From positions 372,001 through 436,000 of the forward strand of contig NZ_CP108032.1 in the NCBI RefSeq assembly GCF_036169555.1: a stretch of 64,000 nt of DNA, given 5' to 3'. The translations under genes were made by a program, and so were the position numbers. Of this stretch, positions 1 to 8,905 are shown piece after piece. The stretch comes from Streptomyces sp. NBC_00306 (GTDB lineage Bacteria > Actinomycetota > Actinomycetes > Streptomycetales > Streptomycetaceae). The notes under the pieces were generated by a model. It did no database searches and was not told where the DNA came from. It worked only from the letters and a program-made list of their open reading frames with translations. How positions within the stretch are numbered: position 1 is the first letter of the stretch; every line of letters begins with the position of its first letter.

Positions 1-183
1 GCGAGCGACGTCGTCGCCTTCGGTGACATGCCGAACGACCTGGCGATCCTCCAGTGGGCGGGCACCGGCTACGCGATGGCCAATGCCCACCCGGCGGTGC
101 TGGCGGCCGTGGGGAGGCACACCGCGTCGAACGCGGACGACGGGGTGGCCGTCGTGCTCGAGGAGTTCTTCGGCCGGGGCTGA
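1..183 (+). CDS. HAD-superfamily hydrolase, C-terminal fragment (cut by window edge)
   Basis: The open frame runs from base 1 to a TGA at 181-183 and gives the last 60 residues of a protein whose start lies outside the window. The motif VAFGDMPNDLAIL is the HAD motif IV (GDxxND) that binds the catalytic Mg2+. It is followed by the usual Cof-type tail, in which GYAMANAHPAV precedes a segment like TASNADDGVA. This arrangement is typical of Cof/YbjI-like sugar-phosphate or flavin-phosphate phosphatases acting in the cytoplasm. The substrate cannot be inferred from this fragment. It converges on the aldehyde dehydrogenase gene, with only 38 bases between the two stops. Confidence 0.85.
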   Translation, partial: ASDVVAFGDMPNDLAILQWAGTGYAMANAHPAVLAAVGRHTASNADDGVAVVLEEFFGRG

Positions 184-221
184 CCGTACGTCGATGGCAG
201 CGCAGCGGTGGCCCGGCGCCG

Positions 222-1637
222 TCACAGCATCACGTGTTTGCCCTGTGTGTAGTCCAGCAGGCCGGACATCGAGAGATCACTGCCGTACCCGGAGTGCTTG
301 ACTCCGCCGTGCGGCATCTCGGACACCGTCGTGCCGTGGGTGTTCACCCAGACGATCCCCGTGTGCAGGGCCCGGGTTGCCCGCATGGCGCGCTCGTGGT
401 CGGCGGTCCACACACTGGCGGCGAGTCCGAACCGTACGTCGTTGGCCAGGCGGAGCGCCTCGTCCTCGTCGGTGAAGCGCTGCAAGGTGACGACCGGCCC
501 GAAGATCTCCTCCTGCACGATCTCGTCGCTCTGGCGGACCCCAGCGATCACGGTGGCTTCGAGGAAGTGGCCGGGGCGCCGGAGGCGTGAGCCGCCGGTG
601 ACGATCTCGGCGTGGGCAGGGAGCCCGTTCAGGAGGCGTTCCACGGAGGCGAGTTGACCGGCACTGTTGAGCGGTCCGAAGTCGGCTCCCGGGCGCTGTT
701 TCGCGGCGTGCGCCGCGAGGGCGGTCACGAACGCGTCGTACACCCGGGTGTGCACGAGGAGCCGTGTCGGTGCCGTGCAGTCCTGGCCCGCGTTGTAGTA
801 CGCGACCGTGGCGAGCTCCGCGGCGGTGGACTCGATGTCCACGTCGTCGTGCACGATGACGGGGGCGTTGCCGCCGAGCTCGAGGTGGACGCGTTTGAGG
901 TCGGCGGCGGCGGCCGCGGCGATCTCCTGGCCCGCGCGGACGCTGCCCGTGACCGCGATCATCCGGACCTCGGGGTGGGAGACGAGGGCCCGGCCGGTGT
1001 CCCGGTCGCCGCACAGGACGTTCAGTACGCCCGGCGGCAGGTGGTCGGCGGCGATCCGCGCCAGCAGCGCGACGGACGAGGGCGTGGTGTCGGCGGGCTT
1101 GAGCACGGTGGTGTTGCCCGCCGCCAGAGCGGGGGCGATCTTCCACGCGGCCATCATCAGCGGGTAGTTCCACGGGGTGATCTGGGCGCAGACACCGATC
1201 GGTTCGCGGCGCAGCAGGGAGGTGCGGCCCTCGGTGTACTCCCCCGCCGCGGCACCCGGCAGGGCGCGGGCGGCTCCCGCGAAGAAGCGGAACGCGTCGA
1301 CGATCGCCGGGAGTTCGTCGTCGCGGAACAGCTCGACGGGCTTGCCCGTGTCCCCCACTTCGGCCGCCACCAGGTCGTCCGCGTGTGCCTCCATCGCGTC
1401 GGCGATGTGCAACAGGGCGCGTTGCCGTTCGCCCGGGGTGGTCAGGGACCAGGTCTCATGCGCCGCTGCCGCCGCGGCGCAGGCCGCCTGGACATCGGCC
1501 GGTCCGGAGCGCGGGGCGCTGCGATGTGTCTCGCCGCTGGCGGGGTCGACGAGTTGTGTCACCTCGCCGGACGAGGCGGGCAGATCGGCGCCCCCGATGT
1601 GGTTGAGGATCACGGAGTCCTTCTCGGTCTCAGCCAC
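222..1637 (-). CDS. Aldehyde dehydrogenase, gamma-aminobutyraldehyde type
   Basis: NAD(P)-dependent aldehyde dehydrogenase of 471 residues. The chosen start is GTG at 1635-1637, which overlaps the stop of the upstream oxidase gene by 8 bases; the reading frame is open further upstream, but that part only shadows the oxidase gene. Family landmarks are visible: TPWNYP near residue 154, the catalytic glutamate in HLELGGN (about E253) and the catalytic cysteine in AGQDCTAPTR (about C287). As the last gene of an operon with a polyamine importer and an FAD amine oxidase, it probably oxidises the aminoaldehyde released from putrescine or a related amine (4-aminobutanal to GABA). The pathway role is inferred from context; other aminoaldehydes remain possible. 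Confidence 0.88.
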   Translation of the reverse strand: MAETEKDSVILNHIGGADLPASSGEVTQLVDPASGETHRSAPRSGPADVQAACAAAAAAHETWSLTTPGERQRALLHIADAMEAHADDLVAAEVGDTGKPVELFRDDELPAIVDAFRFFAGAARALPGAAAGEYTEGRTSLLRREPIGVCAQITPWNYPLMMAAWKIAPALAAGNTTVLKPADTTPSSVALLARIAADHLPPGVLNVLCGDRDTGRALVSHPEVRMIAVTGSVRAGQEIAAAAAADLKRVHLELGGNAPVIVHDDVDIESTAAELATVAYYNAGQDCTAPTRLLVHTRVYDAFVTALAAHAAKQRPGADFGPLNSAGQLASVERLLNGLPAHAEIVTGGSRLRRPGHFLEATVIAGVRQSDEIVQEEIFGPVVTLQRFTDEDEALRLANDVRFGLAASVWTADHERAMRATRALHTGIVWVNTHGTTVSEMPHGGVKHSGYGSDLSMSGLLDYTQGKHVML

Positions 1638-2952
1638 GCCGCAGTGCCTCCTTCGCCGCCGCACGGCCGGTGCGGACGGCGCCTTCCATGTAGCCGGCGA
1701 CCCACTGGTCGGAGCCGCAGACGTAGAAGGGCGGTTCGTGGGTCGCGTGCAGGGGGCCGACTCCCGTGACATCGCCGGGTGTCCACTGCGTGACATAGCC
1801 CTGGGTCCACGGGTCGGTGCCCCACAGGCGCAGATACGCGGCGACGGGCTGGTGGGCGTCGTCGCCGTAGAGACGGGCGATGTCGCCGAGCAGTTCACGA
1901 TCGCGGGTGTGCGAGGGCATGCCGAGCAGGACGCCGTAGCGCTCCGGGGGAATCAGGGCGGAGAGGATTCCCTCGCTCTGCGGCCAGGTGCTGCCGAGCA
2001 CTCCTTCGCACTCGGACAGCCCGTTGAGGTCGCGGCCACGCCAGAAGGGTTTGTCGTACGCGGCGGTGAACTTGGCCGCGACCGCCTGGCGTTGGCGATG
2101 CAGCGAGGCCAGGCGTTCGTCGGAGACACCCGAGACGGTGACCGATCGGAGGGGGCCGACGGGCAGGGCGCTGACGACGGCCCCGGCGGTGACGGTTTCC
2201 CCGCCGGCGAGACCGACCTCGACCCTGCCCGGTTCCACGGTGACGGATGCGACCGGAGCGCCGAGCCGTACCCGCTCCCCCAGTCCCTCCGCCATGCGCA
2301 GGGCCACCGTCGCCGACCCTTCGGCGACGCGCAGTCCTTCCCAGTCCTCGTAGTCGTAGTGGTCGCCGTCCCCGCTGCCGGGAACCGCGGCGTTCTTGCG
2401 CAGGGCGGCGAGCAGCGAGGTGCGTTCGTAGGAGCCGCTCGCGAGGGCGAGTTGGCCTATCTCCCACAGACGTACGACTCCGGGGGACGCCCCTTCGCCG
2501 CGCAGCCAGTCCCCGACGGACAGCCGGTCCAGCGCGGCGGCTTCGGGGTGGGACCACGGGTCGTCGGGGTCGACGGTCCGTGCGAGGGCGGTGAACGCTG
2601 CGGTGACCCGGCGGTGGCAGGCGTCGTCCCCGCCGGTGAACCAGTGCGGCGGGTCGCCCGCGGAGACGCCTTCCGGCGTGGCGCGGGCCATGGCGCCCGG
2701 CTCGGCGACATAGCTGGGGACGAGGGTGAGACCGAGTTCCGCGGCGAGGGCGAGGTACGCGGTGTGGGCGCGGCCGACCACTTCGCCGCCGAGCTGGACC
2801 AGCCGGCCGTCGGGAAGGCGGGTCTGTTCCACCCGGCCGCCGACGCGGTCGCGTGCCTCGACGACGAGGACGTCCGCTCCGCCGGCGGCGAGGTCGCGGG
2901 CCGCGGCGAGTCCGGAGAGCCCGGCGCCCAGGACGATGACGTCGTGGTTCAT
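1630..2952 (-). CDS. FAD-dependent amine oxidase (flavin monoamine oxidase family)
   Basis: Protein of 440 residues. It opens with the Rossmann ADP-binding motif VLGAGLSGLAAARDL, then VVEARDRVGGR, the typical start of flavin amine oxidases. The C-terminal FAD signature is recognisable in the segment around YVCGSDQWVAGYMEGAV. The start ATG (2950-2952) overlaps the stop of potA by four bases (ATGA), and its own stop is overlapped by the aldehyde dehydrogenase gene, so the three are translationally coupled. In this operon it most likely oxidises imported putrescine or a related amine to the aminoaldehyde with release of H2O2. Monoamine substrates cannot be excluded. Confidence 0.88.
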   Translation of the reverse strand: MNHDVIVLGAGLSGLAAARDLAAGGADVLVVEARDRVGGRVEQTRLPDGRLVQLGGEVVGRAHTAYLALAAELGLTLVPSYVAEPGAMARATPEGVSAGDPPHWFTGGDDACHRRVTAAFTALARTVDPDDPWSHPEAAALDRLSVGDWLRGEGASPGVVRLWEIGQLALASGSYERTSLLAALRKNAAVPGSGDGDHYDYEDWEGLRVAEGSATVALRMAEGLGERVRLGAPVASVTVEPGRVEVGLAGGETVTAGAVVSALPVGPLRSVTVSGVSDERLASLHRQRQAVAAKFTAAYDKPFWRGRDLNGLSECEGVLGSTWPQSEGILSALIPPERYGVLLGMPSHTRDRELLGDIARLYGDDAHQPVAAYLRLWGTDPWTQGYVTQWTPGDVTGVGPLHATHEPPFYVCGSDQWVAGYMEGAVRTGRAAAKEALRRG

Positions 2953-4088
2953 ACGCGCTCCTTGGATGCGGTGTTCTCGCGTCCGGCGTGCCCGTCGAGG
3001 ACCAGACAGTGCTCGGGCTTCCAGCCGATCTCGACGCTTTCGCCGCCGCTCCAGCGGTCCTCCATACGGGAGCGGTCGGTGTTCTGCTCCAGGACGGAGA
3101 CGGTGATGCCGGGGGCGAGTTCGATGAGATAGGTGGTGGTGGGGCCGGAGTACACGGTTTCCCGGATGACGCCGTTCACCATGGCCATGTCGGGGGTGAA
3201 GTCGGAGAGCCAGATCTTCTCGGGCCGGATGGAGAGGCTGACGTTGCTGCCCTCGGTCACTCCGCTGCGGCTGCCGACGGGCAGCGACGGGCCCTTGTCG
3301 ACGACCACGGAGCCGGAACGGTAGGTGCCGGGTACCAGGTTGGACGTACCCATGAAGGAGGCGACGAAGGTGCTCGCCGGGTGTTCGTAGACGTCCTCGG
3401 GGGTGCCGCACTGCTCGACGTGGCCCTCGTTCATCACGGCCACCCGGTCGGACATGGTCAGCGCCTCGTCCTGATCGTGGGTGACGAAGACGAAGGTGAT
3501 GCCGATCTCGCGCTGGATCTGCTTGAGCTCGACCTGCATCCGGCGGCGGAGCTTGAGGTCGAGCGCCGCCAGCGGCTCGTCGAGCAGCAGGACCTGGGGG
3601 CGGTTGACGAGGGCACGGGCCAGGGCGACGCGCTGGCGCTGACCGCCGGAGAGCGTACGGGGTTTGCGGTCGGCGAGGGAGCCGAGCTGCACACGGTCGA
3701 GCATGTTGCCGACGCGCTCGCGGATCTCCTTCCGGCCCACGCCCTTGCGCTTGAGGCCGAAGGCCACGTTGTCGGCGACCGAGAGATGGTCGAAGAGGGC
3801 GTAGCTCTGGAAGACGGTGTTGACGTTGCGCTGGTTGGGCGGGAGGCAGGTGACGTCCTCACCGCCGAGCAGGATGGTGCCGTCGGTGGGATCGGTGAAG
3901 CCGCCGATCATCCGAAGCGAGGTGGTCTTGCCGCAGCCGGAGGGGCCGAGGAGCGAGAAGAACTCGCCGGCCCCGATGTCGAGGGAGAGTTCGTGCACGG
4001 CGAAGGAGCCTGCGTAGCTCTTGCTGACGCCGTCGAGGCGGACTGCGGGCGAGGTGTCCGCGGAGGTCGTGGTTGTCACGGCTGTCAC
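2949..4088 (-). CDS. potA: Polyamine ABC transporter ATP-binding protein
   Basis: ATPase subunit of 379 residues with a complete ABC domain: Walker A LLGPSGCGKTT, Q-loop in NTVFQSYALF, signature LSGGQRQR and Walker B VLLLDEPLAALD. A C-terminal TOBE domain follows from about residue 270 (SLSIRPEKIWL). This architecture is typical of PotA and other Fbp/Pot-type import ATPases. Start: a GTG at 4086-4088 overlaps the potC stop as GTGA; a second in-frame GTG lies at 4077-4079. It powers spermidine/putrescine-type import through PotB and PotC. Substrate specificity follows from the neighbouring amine catabolic genes. Confidence 0.93.
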   Translation of the reverse strand: MTAVTTTTSADTSPAVRLDGVSKSYAGSFAVHELSLDIGAGEFFSLLGPSGCGKTTSLRMIGGFTDPTDGTILLGGEDVTCLPPNQRNVNTVFQSYALFDHLSVADNVAFGLKRKGVGRKEIRERVGNMLDRVQLGSLADRKPRTLSGGQRQRVALARALVNRPQVLLLDEPLAALDLKLRRRMQVELKQIQREIGITFVFVTHDQDEALTMSDRVAVMNEGHVEQCGTPEDVYEHPASTFVASFMGTSNLVPGTYRSGSVVVDKGPSLPVGSRSGVTEGSNVSLSIRPEKIWLSDFTPDMAMVNGVIRETVYSGPTTTYLIELAPGITVSVLEQNTDRSRMEDRWSGGESVEIGWKPEHCLVLDGHAGRENTASKERV

Positions 4089-5026
4089 TTCCCGGAGAGC
4101 AGATCGAGGCCGCCGCGGCGGCCGAACAGGCGCGGGATCGTCAGCGCCAGGACGATGAGGCCGACGGAGCCGGCCAGCATGAGGGTCCCGACGGCGTTGA
4201 TGGTGGGCTGCACACCGAACCGGATCGCCGAGTAGATGCGTACGGACAGCGGCTGGGGCTCCACGCCGGTGGTGAAGTAGGCGAGGACGAAGTCGTCGAA
4301 GACGAGGGCGAAGATGAGGACCGCCGAGGCCAGGATGCTGGGGAGCAGGGCGGGCAGTGTGACCAGCCGGAGCGACTGCCAGCGGGTGGCTCCGAGGTCC
4401 ATCGCGGCTTCCTCCACCTCGGGGTTGAGTGCCGCGATCCGCGAGCGGAGGATCACCGTCACATAGGAGATGGAGAAGGTGATCTCCGCGAGCATCACGG
4501 TGCCGGTGGAGAGGGTGATGCCCATGCCCTTGAAGAGCAGCATCGCCGCGACACCGGTGACGATCTCCGGGGTGATCAGCGGGACGAGCATGACCAGTCC
4601 CGCGAGGGAGCCGAGCCGGCTGCGGCAACGCACCAGACCGAGGGCCAGGGCGACGCCGAGGATCAGCGATCCCACCATCGCGACCAGGGCCACCTGCAGG
4701 CTCATCCCGAGCGACGACAGCAGGACGTCGTCCCGGAAGAACGCCGAGTACCAGCGGAGGCTGAAGTCCTCGAAGACGGTGAGGGACTTCTGGGAGTTGA
4801 AGGAGAAGAGGACGACGACGCCGATGGGGAGGTAGAGGAGGAGGAAGAACAGCACCGTGACGGCGATCGCGAAGCGTGGCCTGCGGTCGGTGCCTCGGCG
4901 GTGTCGGGTGCGGGAAGCGTGGCCCTGACGGGAGGCGGCGGACCTGCCCGCGCCGCGCGGCGAGGTGTCGGCCGCGGTGCGGGGGCCCGGCCGGCGCACC
5001 GGGTGGAGGGCGGGGCGCAGCGTCAT
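4085..5026 (-). CDS. potC: Polyamine ABC transporter permease
   Basis: Inner-membrane permease of 313 residues. It has a basic, Pro/Arg-rich cytoplasmic extension of about 50 residues before the first membrane segment (FAIAVTVLFFLLLYLPIGVV), longer than in enteric PotC. The EAA loop that docks the ATPase is seen as EEAAMDLGATRWQSLRLV. At least six hydrophobic segments can be counted. The ATG at 5024-5026 overlaps the potB stop (ATGA) and the gene is coupled to potA downstream. Together with PotB it forms the translocation channel. Confidence 0.93.
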   Translation of the reverse strand: MTLRPALHPVRRPGPRTAADTSPRGAGRSAASRQGHASRTRHRRGTDRRPRFAIAVTVLFFLLLYLPIGVVVLFSFNSQKSLTVFEDFSLRWYSAFFRDDVLLSSLGMSLQVALVAMVGSLILGVALALGLVRCRSRLGSLAGLVMLVPLITPEIVTGVAAMLLFKGMGITLSTGTVMLAEITFSISYVTVILRSRIAALNPEVEEAAMDLGATRWQSLRLVTLPALLPSILASAVLIFALVFDDFVLAYFTTGVEPQPLSVRIYSAIRFGVQPTINAVGTLMLAGSVGLIVLALTIPRLFGRRGGLDLLSGK

Positions 5027-6012
5027 CGGACCGCCTCCGCCTCGTCCTTGCGGGTGCGGCGCAGGTAGCCGATCATCCCGACGAACAGGACCGCCATCAT
5101 CAGCATGGTGAGTGCCGAGCCGAGCGGCCAGTTCTGGCCCTGGAAGAACTTGTCCTGGATCAGGTTGCCGATCATGATCTGGTCGGGCCCTCCCATCAGT
5201 TGGGCGCTCACGAAGTCGCCCATGGCGGGCAGGAAGACAAGGACGCAGCCGGCTGCCGCTCCTTGCCGGGTGGCGGGCAGAGTGACGAAGAAGAAGGTCC
5301 TCAAGGGGCCGCCGTACAGATCGCGTCCCGCTTCGATGAGGGAGACGTCCATGCGTTCCAGCGCCGCGTACAGCGGGATGATCATGAAGACGATGAATCC
5401 GTAGACGAGTCCGGCGACGACTCCGGGGCCGGTCTGGAGGATCTTGGTGTCCCCGTCCGCGAAGCCCATGGCGCGCAGCGCTCGGAGCAGCGGTCCGTCG
5501 TCGGACAGGACCACGGACCAGCCGTACATCCGCACCAGGTAGTTGGCGAAGAAGGGCACGACGATGGCGGCGATCAGGAGGTTCTTGTAGCGGCCGCCGT
5601 GCAGGGCGATGGCGTAGGCGACGGGATAGGCCACCAGGAGGCAGATCACGCACGTGAGCAGTGCGTAGCCGAGGGAGCGGAGCAGCACGGCACGGTAGGC
5701 CGGGTCGGCCATCGCCGCGATGTTGTCGAAGTTGAGACCGAACTGCGGATTGCCCAGCGGATCGGTGGTGCCGAACGCGAGCGCGGCGACCAGCACGAGC
5801 GAGGCGATGAGGAAGCCGGTCATCCAGAGGGTGCCGGGAATCATCAGCCAGGTCCACAGCCGGGTGCCGGCGGCGGAGGGACCGGGGCGGGACCGGGACG
5901 CCCCTCGGCCGGGACGGGACAGGGGCTCCGCGCCGTCGGTACGCGGCGCGGGCTTCCCGCTGTCGGCTCGGTCCAGGGGTTTCCCGCCGTCGGGACGGGT
6001 GCGTTGTGCCAT
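5023..6012 (-). CDS. potB: Polyamine ABC transporter permease
   Basis: Permease of 329 residues with a hydrophilic N-terminal extension of about 45 residues rich in R, G and P. The first membrane span is near residues 50-70 (WLMIPGTLWMTGFLIASLVL). The EAA motif is visible as LIEAGRDLYGGPLRTFFFVT. The gene starts with ATG one base after the potD stop and overlaps potC at its end. It forms the heterodimeric membrane channel with PotC. The extension may be a real feature or may partly reflect an internal start; no better internal start with a ribosome site was seen. Confidence 0.92.
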   Translation of the reverse strand: MAQRTRPDGGKPLDRADSGKPAPRTDGAEPLSRPGRGASRSRPGPSAAGTRLWTWLMIPGTLWMTGFLIASLVLVAALAFGTTDPLGNPQFGLNFDNIAAMADPAYRAVLLRSLGYALLTCVICLLVAYPVAYAIALHGGRYKNLLIAAIVVPFFANYLVRMYGWSVVLSDDGPLLRALRAMGFADGDTKILQTGPGVVAGLVYGFIVFMIIPLYAALERMDVSLIEAGRDLYGGPLRTFFFVTLPATRQGAAAGCVLVFLPAMGDFVSAQLMGGPDQIMIGNLIQDKFFQGQNWPLGSALTMLMMAVLFVGMIGYLRRTRKDEAEAVR

Positions 6013-6013
6013 G

Positions 6014-7153
6014 TCAGCCGGCCTTCACATGGGTCCAGGCGGTGTCGCGGGCGCGTTCGCCCTTCGAGCTGCCGTTGCGGAAGAAGAGTTCGTCCTTGAG
6101 GTCGTCTGCGCCGACCAGGCACTGCGGGAAGGGCTCCACCAGGGCGGCGTAGGTGTCCTCGCTGCCGCCGACCGGCATGGGATAGCCGATGTACTCGATG
6201 TTCTTCTTCACGTTCTCCGGGCGGAGCATGTAGTCGATGAAGAGCATCGCCGTGCCGGGGTGCCGTGCGTCGGAGGGGATGGCGTAGCAGTCCGAGTTGA
6301 CGGGGGCGCCTTCCTTCGCGACCTCGAAGCCCAGGACGGACGGGTCCTTGGCCTGCCCGAGCATGGCCGCCATGTCGCCGCTCCACGCCTGGGTCATCAC
6401 CGCGTTGCCGTTGAGCAGGTTGTTGTAGCTGTCGCTGGAGAAGCCGCGCAGGTGGGGCCGGAGCGACTGCAGCGTGTCGGTGATGCGGTCCAGGTCCTTC
6501 TCGTCGGCGGTGCTGACGTCGAGGCCGAGCTTGAGCGCGCCCAGCCCGAGGACCTCGTCACGGTCGTCCAGCACGAAGACCTTGCCTTTGGCGCGCCGGT
6601 GCCACAGGTCCTCCCAGGAGCCGGTGAGCTCGCCGACACGGTCCTTCCGCCAGCCGATCCCGGTCTTGTACATGGTGAACGGGACGGTGTGGGCCGAGCG
6701 CGCGTCGTACCAGGGGTCGGCGAAGTAGTCGTACGCGCCGAAGACGGACTCGGCGTTCTTCAGCCGGGTGTGGTCGATCCGCCTCAGCCGGCGGCCCTCG
6801 GTCAGCCGCTGGGCCCACTTGGCCGTCGGGAAGATCAGGTCGTAGCGGTTTCCCGCGTTGAGCTTGGCGGCCATGCCCTCCATCGAGTCGAAGTTCGACT
6901 GGATGACCTTGACGCCGTACTCCTTCTCGAACCCTTTGAAGACGGCCGGATCGACGAAGTCGGCCCAGTTGAAATAGATCAGGTTCCCGTCGACGCGCAC
7001 ATCGATCGGGTCGTCGGGATCGCCGTGGGCGTTCGGATCCTCGGGCAGGAAGCCGCAGCCGGCTGTCGCTGCACCGAGTCCCAGGCCGAGAGCCGCGCCG
7101 GTGCTGGTGCGGAGGAAGGAGCGGCGGGACGGTGGGAGTGCCTCGGGGGACAT
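6014..7153 (-). CDS. potD: Polyamine ABC transporter substrate-binding lipoprotein
   Basis: Extracytoplasmic binding protein of 379 residues, first gene of the minus-strand operon. The N-terminus carries a twin-arginine signal (SRRSFLR) and a lipobox ending in AATAGC with the lipidated cysteine at about residue 33, so it is exported folded and anchored to the membrane. The mature part shows the PotD/PotF fold signatures LIYFNWADFVDP, YGVKVIQSNFDS and YDLIFPTAKWAQRL near the beginning. It would capture the amine and deliver it to PotBC. Its promoter should lie in the 165-base gap upstream of 7153; I saw no convincing boxes. Confidence 0.93.
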   Translation of the reverse strand: MSPEALPPSRRSFLRTSTGAALGLGLGAATAGCGFLPEDPNAHGDPDDPIDVRVDGNLIYFNWADFVDPAVFKGFEKEYGVKVIQSNFDSMEGMAAKLNAGNRYDLIFPTAKWAQRLTEGRRLRRIDHTRLKNAESVFGAYDYFADPWYDARSAHTVPFTMYKTGIGWRKDRVGELTGSWEDLWHRRAKGKVFVLDDRDEVLGLGALKLGLDVSTADEKDLDRITDTLQSLRPHLRGFSSDSYNNLLNGNAVMTQAWSGDMAAMLGQAKDPSVLGFEVAKEGAPVNSDCYAIPSDARHPGTAMLFIDYMLRPENVKKNIEYIGYPMPVGGSEDTYAALVEPFPQCLVGADDLKDELFFRNGSSKGERARDTAWTHVKAG

Positions 7154-7318
7154 CTACGGTCCTCTCCGTGGGGGTCCGTGGACGGACGAACAGTGCTCAG
7201 GGCGCGGTCACGGACGCACGGATGCCTGACTCCGTGCTCGACCTGGGAGCCGCCGGACGGTGTGGGGTGCACCGCCGCCGCGGTTCCGGTTTCTCCTGCC
7301 TGGGCCGCCGGTGTCGGC

Positions 7319-8539
7319 TCAGGGCGTCGGAGCGCTGCGGGGGATGTCCGGCCCGGCGGCGCCGCCGGCCCGGTCGCCGGTGCTGCCGTCGAGGTCTTCG
7401 CGGACGCGTCCGGCGAACCAGCCGACCGCCGCCTCACGGCGGGACAGCGGTCCGGGCTCGAAGCCCGGCGTGGTCAGTCCCTTCTGCACCCTGGCCACCA
7501 GCTCGGCGTCCTCGTCGTTGGTGATCCAGCCGATGTGGATGTTGAGCCGCCGGGCGAGGCGGGTGCGCAGTCCGGTGCCCCGGCGGGTGTAGAAGGCGCC
7601 GGGCACGGCCACCTGGTCCACCGCCGTGGGGATCGCGGTCCAGGCAAGCACATGGTCGGGGTAGAAGTCGATGAGTGTGTTGGGGTAGATCACGGCGTAC
7701 CGCCACACCCTGCGGTCGGCCTCGGCGAGACCGGGCATCGGGGCGGCGATCCGCTGGTAGAGGCGTTCCGCCCAGTTCGAGGACGGCTTGTCGCGCAGGG
7801 GTGAGGCGAAGAGTGCGTACGCGTCCTCGATCTCGCAGGTGTAGCCCTGGTAGTCGAGGAGGCGCATCAGGCCCGGGTGGGCCACGGGTACGTGGTAGCC
7901 CTCCAGGTAGTTGTCGACGGCCACCTTCCAGTTGGCGTTCTGGACCTCGGCGCCTTCCAGATCATGGATCCGGCTGCGGCCCACGGGCACCAGGTCGGTG
8001 CCGGCGTAGTGGCCGACCGCTTCGGCGAGTCCGGCGCACTGCTTGGCCAGCGGTACGGCGTCCCGGTCGAGGTTGACGAAGACGAACCCGAGGAAGGACT
8101 CGACGGCCACCGAGTGGAGGCCGAGCTTCGGCTTGTCCAGGCAGGGGATCTGCCGTGCCTCGGGAGCTCCGACGAGGCGTCCGTCGAGCTTGTAGGTCCA
8201 GCCGTGGTACGGGCAGCGGATGGCTTTGCCACTGGGCTCGGGGGCCGTGACCAGCCGCGTTCCGCGGTGCCTGCACACGTTGAGATGGGCGGCGAGAGAG
8301 CCGTCCTCGGTCCTCACCACGAGGACTTCGCGTCCGGCGACGGACGCGGCGAGACGGGCGCCAGGTCCGGGCAGATCGGATTCATGACACGCGAGCTGCC
8401 AGGACCTGGCGAAGATGTTCCGGGTCTCGGCGGCTGCCGTGTCGGGATCCGTGTAGTAGCGGGCCGACAGCGCCTGACCCGGGCTTTCCTGGGTCTGACG
8501 GGTCGGCGGTGTCATGGTGACGGGAATGTCGGGCTGCAT
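7319..8539 (-). CDS. Rieske non-heme iron oxygenase, alpha subunit
   Basis: Terminal oxygenase of 406 residues. The Rieske [2Fe-2S] ligands are C89-R-H91 and C109-x2-H112 (CRHRG, CPYHGW). The mononuclear iron site is visible as DNYLEGYHVPVAH, with E213, H216 and H221 in the D/E-x2-H-x4-H pattern. This layout matches the GbcA/CntA/choline-monooxygenase branch that attacks quaternary amines and aromatic rings; the substrate here is unknown. The start ATG at 8537-8539 follows a strong GGAGGAG, although the frame stays open upstream. The gene is transcribed away from the NuoF-like/ferredoxin operon, and the shared region holds two TetR-type dyads. No FNR-type reductase is adjacent, so the ferredoxin at 10680 and the NuoF-like protein at 9397 are the likely electron donors (inference). 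Confidence 0.9.
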   Translation of the reverse strand: MQPDIPVTMTPPTRQTQESPGQALSARYYTDPDTAAAETRNIFARSWQLACHESDLPGPGARLAASVAGREVLVVRTEDGSLAAHLNVCRHRGTRLVTAPEPSGKAIRCPYHGWTYKLDGRLVGAPEARQIPCLDKPKLGLHSVAVESFLGFVFVNLDRDAVPLAKQCAGLAEAVGHYAGTDLVPVGRSRIHDLEGAEVQNANWKVAVDNYLEGYHVPVAHPGLMRLLDYQGYTCEIEDAYALFASPLRDKPSSNWAERLYQRIAAPMPGLAEADRRVWRYAVIYPNTLIDFYPDHVLAWTAIPTAVDQVAVPGAFYTRRGTGLRTRLARRLNIHIGWITNDEDAELVARVQKGLTTPGFEPGPLSRREAAVGWFAGRVREDLDGSTGDRAGGAAGPDIPRSAPTP

Positions 8540-8630
8540 CGGCTGTCTCCTCCATGCCACGGGTGCGGCGATCGGTGTTGAGGCGGCCCACAGGCGGTCA
8601 GTGGGCCGGGGCGGGGGACGCCGGAACCGC

Positions 8631-8652
8631 ACTAACTAATTGGTCAGTCAGG
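8631..8652. promoter_or_regulatory. Putative TetR-family operator, copy 1
   Basis: 22-base box ACTAACTAATTGGTCAGTCA plus two bases, with half-sites around a TTGG centre. It matches the box at 8688-8709 in the same register and sits on the side of the Rieske gene. Such ACT-rich interrupted palindromes are typical TetR-family operators. The regulator encoded at 16421 in the adjoining operon is the obvious candidate. Binding is inferred. Confidence 0.6.
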
Positions 8653-8687
8653 TTGCTGGCGGGTTTCCGCAAAGTCAAGGCTTGCGG

Positions 8688-8709
8688 ACTGACTAATTGG
8701 TTAGTTAGT
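8688..8709. promoter_or_regulatory. Putative TetR-family operator, copy 2
   Basis: 22-base box whose core ACTAATTGGTTAGT is a near-perfect dyad (ACTAA, TTGG, TTAGT), extended by ACTG on the left and TAGT on the right. It lies 57 bases from copy 1 in the same orientation and nearer to the plus-strand operon. Two boxes would allow separate control of the two divergent promoters. Confidence 0.65.
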
Positions 8710-8905
8710 TTAGTGGGTGTCGCCGGGTCCGGCATGTCACCGGCCCTCGCAGCGACCGCCCGGTGGCGCACCGGGCCCCTATCACCGGAGTCGCACGGCG
8801 TTCTCGCCCTGCACCGAGCCCCGCCGGACAGCACTTCGTCCCCGAGGCTCCCCGCCGCCCGGTCACGCCGGGCCGGCTTCCCTTCCCTCTCCCCCGGAGG
8901 CACGC

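Larger units (their letters stand above)
8540..8905. promoter_or_regulatory. Divergent promoter region of the Rieske island
   Basis: This 366-base intergenic stretch separates the Rieske gene (minus) from the plus-strand catabolic operon. It contains an AT-rich patch at about 8630-8715 that stands out from the surrounding high-GC DNA and carries two related dyads. The right half (8716-8905) has no gene I can support and leads to a CCGGAGG ribosome site before 8906. Both operons probably start within or next to the AT-rich patch. Confidence 0.6.
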
